From JAZDLC01 sp043802345 (lineage in GTDB: Bacteria; Planctomycetota; B15-G4; JADJEK01): 6,123 bases of DNA. Positions 1-4,572 of this stretch are shown here, piece by piece. Under the pieces are notes generated by a model. It saw nothing but the letters and a program-made list of their open reading frames with translations, did not search any database and was not told the DNA's origin. The position numbers and the translations under genes were made by a program. Numbering within the stretch: position 1 is the stretch's first letter; each line of letters starts with the position of its first letter. The DNA lies in assembly GCA_043802345.1 (NCBI GenBank), contig JAZDLC010000007.1, positions 1 through 6,123 on the forward strand. Reading direction: 5' to 3'.

Positions 1-1
1 C

Positions 2-1279
2 CTGAATCTGCTGTCGGCGGTGGCCGGTAGCGTGGCACTGGCGCTCTTCTACCTGGTCTGCGGGCGTCTTTGCGGCGACCGGTTCCTGGCGCTGCTCGCC
101 ACCGTCGCACTCGGGGTCTCGCACACTTTCTGGACGCTGTCGGTCATCACCGAGGTCTACACCTTCGATCTCCTGTTCATCCTGATCCTGCTGCTGTTGG
201 CGCTTCGCTGGATGGAGCGGCCGTCGGCCGCGGGCGGCTGCCTGATCTGCTTCCTCTTCGGACTCGGCCTTTCCGATCACCTAATGATCGGCTTGCTCGG
301 GCCCTCGTTGCTGATTGCGTTTTTTCTGGGCGTGGTGAAGGGGCGGTTTCGCCTGAACTTGGTGCGCTGTTCGTTCATCGTCCTGTCCCTCCTGGCCGGC
401 CTGTCGCCCGCCGTCGCGATCATGGCGTACCAACTGCCTGAAGGAGCGGGGGCGGCCGATCTGTGGCATTCGGTTCAAGTCTTTCTGAACCTGTCCGGAC
501 CCGGGTCGCCCGGGTTTCAGTGGTCGCGGACAGCGCAGATCATCTTGCTGGTCGGGCTCAACTTCGTGGGAGTCGCCCTGCTCGCCGGAGCGATCGGGGT
601 CGCGCGAGCCGTGGCGGCGAGAACGGCCCGGTACACAGTGCTCCTCGTGGCGCTCGGCTGCTTCTATCTCTTCCCCCTGCTCCATCCCCACGTCGACACG
701 TACCAGTTCTGCCTCGGCGGACACCTGATGCTGGCCCTCTTCCTGCCGCTCGGATTCGAGACGCTCCAAGCGCGAGCGAAACTGGGTCGGTGTCTGCTGC
801 CACTGGTCTTGCTCGTACCGCCGCTCCTCTACGCAGGCATCCCGGCTGTCACTGAACGACTCGGCATCGACGTGACGCGGGCCCGATCACTGCCGCATCG
901 CAGCAACGCCTGGTACTTCCTCTTGCCTCCCAAGTGCCTCGATGACGGTCCGCGGCGGTACCTCGAGGAGTGCTTCGAGCAGGCGGCGCCGGACGCCGTC
1001 CTCGTCGCCGATTTCACCCCCGGCATGCTGCTGACCTACGCCAGCGTGGTCGAGGGAGCGCGTCCCGACGTCGACGTGATCACCATCTGGGAGGGCGTCG
1101 AGCGGCACTTTCAGGCGATAGACGAATCCCTCGGCCAGAGGCCGGTCTTCGTGGCCGCAGCGGAGCCCGAGGGGAGCAAGGTGTCGCGAACGTGGTATCT
1201 GTTCGAGGCCGACCTCCGGGCGCGCTATGAAGTGGTCGCGTGTTCGCCGATGCTCGAGGTCGTCAGACGCCGGGATTGA
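2..1279 (+). CDS. DUF2723-type polytopic membrane protein, probable GT-C glycosyltransferase (5' partial)
   Basis: The reading frame is open to the left edge; the codons before the GTG at 20 read L-N-L-L-S-A, a typical DUF2723 helix lead-in. The true start is therefore outside the window, and 425 codons are visible. Counting from that GTG, about ten hydrophobic segments fall near residues 1-15, 21-36, 49-63, 73-83, 87-104, 114-136, 172-198, 204-220, 229-245 and 257-275. A soluble C-terminal domain covers about 276-419. Family-like marks are S-H-T-F-W (35-39), the T-E-V-Y-T motif (44-48), G-L-G-L-S-D-H (81-87) and, in the tail, R-P-D-V-D-V-I (348-354). Members of this family resemble protein O-mannosyltransferases and are thought to move sugar from a lipid-linked donor at the outer face of the inner membrane. 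The N-terminal loop that would carry the catalytic acid is missing here, so activity cannot be judged. The gene ends in TGA and converges on lemA. The family call is from motif recognition; the substrate is unknown. Confidence 0.85.
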   Translation: MNLLSAVAGSVALALFYLVCGRLCGDRFLALLATVALGVSHTFWTLSVITEVYTFDLLFILILLLLALRWMERPSAAGGCLICFLFGLGLSDHLMIGLLGPSLLIAFFLGVVKGRFRLNLVRCSFIVLSLLAGLSPAVAIMAYQLPEGAGAADLWHSVQVFLNLSGPGSPGFQWSRTAQIILLVGLNFVGVALLAGAIGVARAVAARTARYTVLLVALGCFYLFPLLHPHVDTYQFCLGGHLMLALFLPLGFETLQARAKLGRCLLPLVLLVPPLLYAGIPAVTERLGIDVTRARSLPHRSNAWYFLLPPKCLDDGPRRYLEECFEQAAPDAVLVADFTPGMLLTYASVVEGARPDVDVITIWEGVERHFQAIDESLGQRPVFVAAAEPEGSKVSRTWYLFEADLRARYEVVACSPMLEVVRRRD

Positions 1280-1311
1280 CTCACCACGAAGAACACAGCG
1301 CGGTCGCCGAA

Positions 1312-1407
1312 GAATCGAAATCGAAATGGAAATCGAAATCGATTGGTTTTAAGCCGTTGGGAAGGCCCACATCCAGTCGATCCCGATTTCGATTTCGATT
1401 TCGACTC
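1312..1407. repeat. TCGAAA-hexamer inverted repeat between convergent genes
   Basis: The left arm (1312-1344) is built of the hexamer TCGAAA and the right arm (1375-1407) of its complement. Of 33 opposed bases, 28 form Watson-Crick pairs and one (T1343 with G1376) is a wobble, leaving a 30-base loop (1345-1374). The arms are A+T-richer than the surroundings. The element sits in the only gap (1280-1452) between two convergent genes, so it could act as a bidirectional terminator or insulator. However, no T-run follows either arm, so a classical intrinsic terminator is not shown. It could equally be a copy of a dispersed simple-sequence palindrome. Nothing else recognisable lies in the gap. Confidence 0.8.
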
Positions 1408-1452
1408 CAGCGCGCCGTGCGAAGAGGTTCGAGGTAAGTAGCACGAAGACCG

Positions 1453-2016
1453 CTACCCCAGATTGACCCGCGGCACCACCCGCTCCGCTTCGGAGTCGAG
1501 TTCGAAGAAACCCGGTGCCCTGAACCCGAACATGCCCGCCAGGATCGAGGTCGGGAACATCTCGGAGAGCTGGCGCATGTCGCGGACGTTGCCGTTGTAG
1601 AAGCGGCGACCGGCGGCGATGCGGTCCTCGGTCAGCGCCAGCTCGTTCTGGAGCTCCAGGAAGTGCGCGTCCGCTTTCAGTTCGGGATGGTTCTCGACCA
1701 CGGCGAAGAGCTGCTTCATACCGAGCATGAGCGATGACTCATCGATCGCCTGACCGGACGGGTCGCCGTGGTTTGCGGCGGCCTTGTTGCGCAGCTCGGT
1801 GATCTTCTCGAACACTTCCTTCTCGTGGGCCGCGTACCCCTTGCAGGTTGCCACCAGGTTCGGGATCAGCTCGTACCGACGCTTCAGCTCGACGTCGATG
1901 TTCGACCAGCTCTCCCGGATGTAGTTCTTGAGGCGCACGAAGCGGTTGTAGTTGGCGATCGTCCAGAGCGACGCCAGGACGACAAGCACCAGGATCGCGA
2001 TCAGGCTACCGGGCAT
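1453..2016 (-). CDS. lemA: LemA family protein
   Basis: The product is 187 residues, the usual LemA length. Residues 3-20 form one N-terminal transmembrane helix, followed by the long helical LemA domain. Signature pieces are Y-N-R-F-V-R-L-K-N (23-31), the W-S-N-I-D-V-E-L-K-R-R block (37-47), L-I-P-N-L-V (50-55), A-H-E-K (63-66), P-E-L-K-A (111-115), L-T-E-D-R-I (128-133), R-R-F-Y-N (137-141) and F-P-T-S-I-L-A (154-160). The ATG follows a strong GGAGG (2025-2029, read on the minus strand) with an 8-base spacer, which fixes the start. The start overlaps the end of the upstream gene by 11 bases, so the two are very likely cotranscribed and coupled. LemA proteins are envelope proteins with the bulk of the domain outside the cytoplasm, and their biochemical role is not established. 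Family identity is secure; function is not. Confidence 0.95.
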   Translation of the reverse strand: MPGSLIAILVLVVLASLWTIANYNRFVRLKNYIRESWSNIDVELKRRYELIPNLVATCKGYAAHEKEVFEKITELRNKAAANHGDPSGQAIDESSLMLGMKQLFAVVENHPELKADAHFLELQNELALTEDRIAAGRRFYNGNVRDMRQLSEMFPTSILAGMFGFRAPGFFELDSEAERVVPRVNLG

Positions 2017-2716
2017 GGGAGACGCCTCCGTCGAGCTGGACCATCAGGTGTTCGGGCCAGAGCCTCAAGAACCTCTCGAGGTAGTCGAAGTGCCGCCGGA
2101 ACTGGGGCGGCTCCCATCGTCTCCTGCCGTCGGCGAAGCAGATCCGGCCCCGTTCGATGTCGATCGCCGCCGGCAACCCCTTCAGCAGGAACTCCATCAT
2201 GCGGGGGTGGATCACGTCGTAGGCGAACTTCTTGTCGGGGCTCTTCACGTAGAACCGCTTGCTGAACTCGGCCGACTCGAAGTCGATGTCGTCGAAGCCG
2301 AACACGCCGGCCAGCTTGTCGAACATTCCCTCCGGCCGGATCAGCAGGTCGGGCGGGTCGAACGAGAGCTCGAGGATCACGTAGCTGAACCGGTAGGTGC
2401 GCGTGTTGCGGCCCTTGCCGCTGCCGCTGGTGACCCGGTAGCGGTAGTCGCCCGCGACGACGCGCAAGGTCCGCCCGTCGACCGGGAGCTTGCCGGTCAT
2501 CGTGTTCAGGGCGACGCGGGAGTGGCCCCGGCGGAAGATCTCGAAGTGGCCGTACTCCTCGTCATGGCGCCCGTCCGGGCCGGGGGAGAACCGGAAACCA
2601 AGAGACCGGGCCAACTCCGCCATCTCCTCCCGGCGCTTCTTCGCGGCCAGGTGGTTGAAGATGGCGAACAGCACGGCCAGCGCGATGCCGACGATGATCA
2701 GGAGCTCTGGTGGCAA
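2006..2716 (-). CDS. LemA-linked membrane-anchored protein of unknown function (DUF3137-like)
   Basis: The product is 236 residues. Residues 4-23 form one N-terminal transmembrane helix, followed by a basic stretch (K-K-R-R, 26-29) and a soluble cytoplasm-or-periplasm domain of mixed alpha/beta character. Notable motifs are T-G-K (74-76), the Y-R-Y-R-V-T-S-G-S-G-K-G strand-turn (91-102), L-I-R-P-E-G (125-130), F-D-D-I-D-F-E-S-A-E-F-S (141-152), F-A-Y-D-V-I-H-P-R-M (164-173) and a C-terminal E-R-F-L-R-L-W-P (214-221). I recognise the F-D-D-I-D-F-E-S-A-E-F block as typical of an uncharacterised family often placed beside lemA; the DUF3137 label is an analogy, not a proven match. The start is TTG at 2716: no ATG or GTG lies between it and the upstream in-frame stop at 2762-2764. 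The next ATG (residue 32) would remove the membrane helix. An AAAGGA ribosome site precedes the TTG. The gene is the first of a two-gene unit with lemA. A role is not known. Confidence 0.85.
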   Translation of the reverse strand: MPPELLIIVGIALAVLFAIFNHLAAKKRREEMAELARSLGFRFSPGPDGRHDEEYGHFEIFRRGHSRVALNTMTGKLPVDGRTLRVVAGDYRYRVTSGSGKGRNTRTYRFSYVILELSFDPPDLLIRPEGMFDKLAGVFGFDDIDFESAEFSKRFYVKSPDKKFAYDVIHPRMMEFLLKGLPAAIDIERGRICFADGRRRWEPPQFRRHFDYLERFLRLWPEHLMVQLDGGVSHAR

Positions 2717-2814
2717 GCGAATCCGTCCTTTCCGACCTTCCGGTTCCTGTGTGGCGTCCGCTCACTACCGCTCGGGTGCGCCACGATTCCCGGAAAACTG
2801 ATCTGACCGCCACG
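2717..2814. other. Divergent intergenic segment, no gene
   Basis: Together with 2815-3079 this makes a 363-base gap between divergent genes. In this part I see only the ribosome site of the minus-strand gene and a spaced six-base inverted repeat (GTGGCG 2751-2756 with CGCCAC 2779-2784, 22-base spacer). The latter could be an operator but is short enough to be chance. No convincing -35/-10 pair was found for the minus-strand unit. Confidence 0.5.
2726..2731 (-). promoter_or_regulatory. Ribosome binding site that supports the TTG start at 2716
   Basis: Read on the minus strand, this is AAAGGA, with AGGA nine bases ahead of the TTG. It supports a rare start codon that keeps the membrane anchor of the lemA partner. 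Confidence 0.7.
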
Positions 2815-2976
2815 TTAGGGTCCGCGCAGAAATAACTTCGTGTTTTGGGCGAGCAATCGTCGTTCCTGGCACGGCGCGACGACGACCGTGTATTCGAGAT
2901 ACTCCGAGGAGGAGCAACACAGCCAGGGGCGGCGAGGGCCGGCCAAAACCGGGAGTTATTCCTGCGCGGACCCTTA
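2815..2976 (+). repeat. Long imperfect palindrome (162 bases), candidate MITE/REP-like element or structured RNA
   Basis: The arms 2815-2870 and 2922-2976 oppose each other along almost their whole length around a 51-base apical region. The outer stem pairs A2817-G2829 with C2962-T2974 without a break. After the mismatch A2830/C2961 it continues as 2831-2839 with 2952-2960. After a two-base interruption, GTTTTGG (2842-2848) pairs with CCAAAAC (2943-2949). The inner stem pairs 2857-2870 with 2922-2935. The arms carry four T-G oppositions (T2838, T2860, T2863, T2864), which remain paired only in plus-strand RNA, and one A-C opposition that would pair only in minus-strand RNA. A small GTAT/ATAC hairpin (2890-2902) sits in the apical region. 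No reading frame in it looks genuine. The palindrome is directly visible; mobile or RNA nature is inference, and copy number cannot be judged from one window. Confidence 0.85.
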
Positions 2977-3066
2977 GGGAGATTCACCGCGACTTTCGAG
3001 GGGCGTGGCTCCTGGCGCTCAAGGTCGGGCGGTGGTTGGCCGAGGAGAGTGGGATCGCCTCGAGCC

Positions 3067-3072
3067 AAGGAG
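3067..3072 (+). promoter_or_regulatory. Ribosome binding site deciding the start at 3080
   Basis: AAGGAG lies seven bases before the ATG at 3080. This places the start there rather than at an in-frame GTG at 3005, which has no such site and would put a charged leader in front of the membrane helix. The stretch 2977-3079 otherwise shows no recognisable promoter. Confidence 0.8.
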
Positions 3073-3079
3073 TTCACCG

Positions 3080-3550
3080 ATGGGAAAGAAGCGCGCGCCC
3101 GGAGCCGCTGGCCTGGTCATCATCGCACTCGTTCTCGTCAGCATGATGCTGGCAGGCGTCGTCGCGCGGCATTCTGGCGAGGCACCGCCCGGATACGACC
3201 TGCTCGCCGGCTTCACCGAGCCCGATCGCGGTGCAAATCCGGCGGACAATGCCTGGCCGCTGTACCAGAAGGCGCTGTTCGAGTTGGTCGCCGCACCTTC
3301 ACCGAAGTGCTATCACGTCTGGCCGGGCGAGCTGGGATGGGATCAGACCCAGGAGTGGCTCGACGAGAATCGCGCGCTCTTGCCGGTGCTGACCGAGGCG
3401 GCGGGTCGTGAGCATTACGGCCGTCCCGACGACCCGGTACGGGTTGCAGAGAGTTGGGTGGAGTTCCATCGGCGGGAGCAGAACTCGACCGAGTTGGCAG
3501 CGGCCGTACAGCGGTTCCAGGAGGAGAGTGAGAAGACGCACGGAATCTAG
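3080..3550 (+). CDS. N-terminal fragment of the interrupted gene (156 residues)
   Basis: This piece would be made if the internal TAG acts as a stop. It has its own strong ribosome site and carries the membrane helix (residues 11-29), a short linker with P-P-G-Y-D (36-40), the N-A-W-P-L-Y motif (57-62) and an amphipathic stretch ending in H-G-I. It would be an anchored protein lacking about two thirds of the domain, so it is unlikely to keep the full function. It is listed because a gene caller would report it as a separate small protein. Confidence 0.55.
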   Translation: MGKKRAPGAAGLVIIALVLVSMMLAGVVARHSGEAPPGYDLLAGFTEPDRGANPADNAWPLYQKALFELVAAPSPKCYHVWPGELGWDQTQEWLDENRALLPVLTEAAGREHYGRPDDPVRVAESWVEFHRREQNSTELAAAVQRFQEESEKTHGI

Positions 3551-3676
3551 GACTTCACGTGCGCGTATCTTGTCGACTCCCGCTACCTGGCCGAACTCGT
3601 CTGTGCCGCGGCTCGCGAGGCGGCGGCAGCAGGTGATCTCGACCAGGCCGTATCGCACCTCATCACGACGTCCAAC

Positions 3677-4432
3677 ATGGGGCGTCAATTGATGAAGAGA
3701 GGCTACGCAGTCGAGGCGCTGATCGGTGTGGCACTCTACTCGATTGCCGGGGAGCAAGCCCGTCAGGTGATTCAAAGGAAAGCGGGTTGCTTGACGGCCG
3801 CGGAACTCGAGCGGCTGGCCGAATCGACACTCTGCCGGCAGGAGTTTCCGGAAGTCGAAACCGTTCTCGAGAGTGAGTGGCGCAGACAACGTGCCACGAT
3901 CGAAAGGAGTTTCAGTGCCGACGGAGTTGCGCTGGTCAACGAACTCCACGACTTGCTGTACTCGAGGAGGCAAAGCGGTTTCTGGCAGGTGTGTCTGGAG
4001 AAGGCCTCGCTCCTGCTGCATGCCGGGAAGCGGGAAACCCTCGAACGCATTCATGCTCTGCGCGAGAGGTCGCTTGCCGCAGGCGACGATCCGACTCGGG
4101 ACGCGGACCTCGAGCGCATGCGCGATGAACTCGGGGAGTACCGCCATTCCCTCGTGATGTTGTTCGATCCAGGGGCTCTCGTGGAGAACGTCACTTCGAC
4201 TCTCCGCCTGGCCATCGCCGGCCGTGACGCCACCGCGGCCCAGGTGGCCACGCTCCGCTACCATCTGGCAGAGGGTGTCTGGCCGCCGTCCGCGGCCGCC
4301 CTCGTGCGGCGCTTTCTCCCGGCGCTGCCGGAAGATGTGGAACCGGGAACAACGCTCGGATTCGAGCCCGCCACCCTGGACAAGCCGCCGATCTGGAAGA
4401 GCGCAAGGCTCCGGCTGGAGCCGGCGAAGTAG
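3677..4432 (+). CDS. C-terminal fragment of the interrupted gene (251 residues from first ATG)
   Basis: This is the remainder of the same frame after the internal stop, counted from its first ATG. There is no purine-rich ribosome site ahead of that ATG (the preceding bases are CACGACGTCCAAC). The coding-like sequence also starts well before it, right after the TAG. It has no signal peptide or membrane helix, so expressed alone it would be misplaced in the cytoplasm. It is predicted mostly helical (for example E-L-E-R-L-A-E-S and D-A-D-L-E-R-M-R-D-E-L). Independent expression is doubtful. Confidence 0.4.
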   Translation: MGRQLMKRGYAVEALIGVALYSIAGEQARQVIQRKAGCLTAAELERLAESTLCRQEFPEVETVLESEWRRQRATIERSFSADGVALVNELHDLLYSRRQSGFWQVCLEKASLLLHAGKRETLERIHALRERSLAAGDDPTRDADLERMRDELGEYRHSLVMLFDPGALVENVTSTLRLAIAGRDATAAQVATLRYHLAEGVWPPSAAALVRRFLPALPEDVEPGTTLGFEPATLDKPPIWKSARLRLEPAK

Positions 4433-4441
4433 CCCGGGTTC

Positions 4442-4461
4442 AGCGGACTTCCTGGTCCGCT
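4442..4461. repeat. Perfect 7-bp inverted repeat after the interrupted gene
   Basis: AGCGGAC (4442-4448) and GTCCGCT (4455-4461) flank a six-base loop, nine bases past the TAG at 4432. No T-run follows, so on its own it is not a classical terminator. With the next hairpin it may help end transcription or protect the 3' end. Confidence 0.55.
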
Positions 4462-4474
4462 ACCCTTGCGTGAT

Positions 4475-4493
4475 CGGCCTGAGAGGCCGCTTT
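4475..4493 (+). terminator. Possible weak intrinsic terminator
   Basis: CGGCCT and AGGCCG form a six-pair G+C stem with a three-base GAG loop (4475-4489), followed by only C-T-T-T. Its position between two genes on the same strand fits a terminator, but the T-tract is short and the call is tentative. Confidence 0.35.
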
Positions 4494-4512
4494 GAGCCGC
4501 GCCTCCCCGGGG

Positions 4513-4541
4513 GGCGGGCGGTTACAATGTCCGCGCCCGCC
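4513..4541 (+). promoter_or_regulatory. -10-like TACAAT inside an 8-bp G+C palindrome, candidate promoter of the FG-GAP gene
   Basis: TACAAT at 4523-4528 matches the sigma-70 -10 consensus at five of six positions and lies 44 bases before the start codon. It falls in the loop of a perfect inverted repeat, GGCGGGCG (4513-4520) with CGCCCGCC (4534-4541). No -35 hexamer at normal spacing is visible; a TTGAGC at 4492-4497 is 25 bases away, too far. The palindrome might be an operator or a leader hairpin. The promoter call rests on the -10 alone. Confidence 0.4.
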
Positions 4542-4572
4542 GCTGCAAGCCGAACCACTTCAGGACAGCACC

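Larger units (their letters stand above)
3080..4432 (+). pseudogene. Membrane-anchored protein of unknown function, interrupted by in-frame TAG at codon 157
   Basis: From the ATG at 3080 the frame runs 450 sense-length codons to TAG at 4430-4432. A single internal TAG at 3548-3550 breaks it. The frame stays open on both sides without any shift, and the 42 codons after the stop read as protein (L-V-D-S-R-Y-L-A-E-L, then A-A-A-G-D-L-D-Q-A, then L-I-T-T-S-N-M-G-R-Q-L-M), continuous with the downstream part. Residues 11-29 form one membrane helix after K-K-R. The early motif N-A-W-P-L-Y (57-62) and the helical G-D-x-x-x-A segment resemble large uncharacterised anchored proteins of planctomycete- or acidobacterium-type genomes; no function is known for them. 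The rest is mostly helical, rich in Glu, Arg and Leu. TAG also ends this gene, lemA and the lemA partner, so it is an ordinary stop here. A nonsense mutation or a base-call error is the simplest cause; CAG, AAG or TGG is one change away. Readthrough is possible but not indicated. Confidence 0.8.

Noticed and set aside
1285..1449. Eight-base direct repeat CACGAAGA (1285-1292 and 1442-1449) bracketing the hexamer palindrome, as a possible target-site duplication.
   Set aside because: The copies lie at unequal distances (about 20 and 35 bases) from the palindrome, and an eight-base match within this span is plausible by chance.
1952..2806. Plus-strand open frame of 284 codons across the lemA partner.
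   Set aside because: It is antisense to two well-supported overlapping genes and has biased, unstructured composition.
2800..2990. Imperfect similarity of the flanks of the long palindrome (near 2800-2810 and 2981-2990) as an insertion duplication.
   Set aside because: It needs a gap and a mismatch over about ten bases and does not abut the palindrome ends.
3005..3079. Earlier GTG start at 3005 for the interrupted gene.
   Set aside because: It has no ribosome site and adds an arginine-rich leader, while a strong AAGGAG sits just before the ATG at 3080.
3548..3550. Pyrrolysine or general TAG recoding as the reason for the internal stop.
   Set aside because: TAG serves as the terminal stop of three reading frames in the window, and no insertion signal or suppressor tRNA is visible here.
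3299..4264. Long minus-strand open frame of 321 codons.
   Set aside because: It lies opposite the interrupted gene, has no recognisable motif or ribosome site, and is the usual antisense shadow in G+C-rich DNA.
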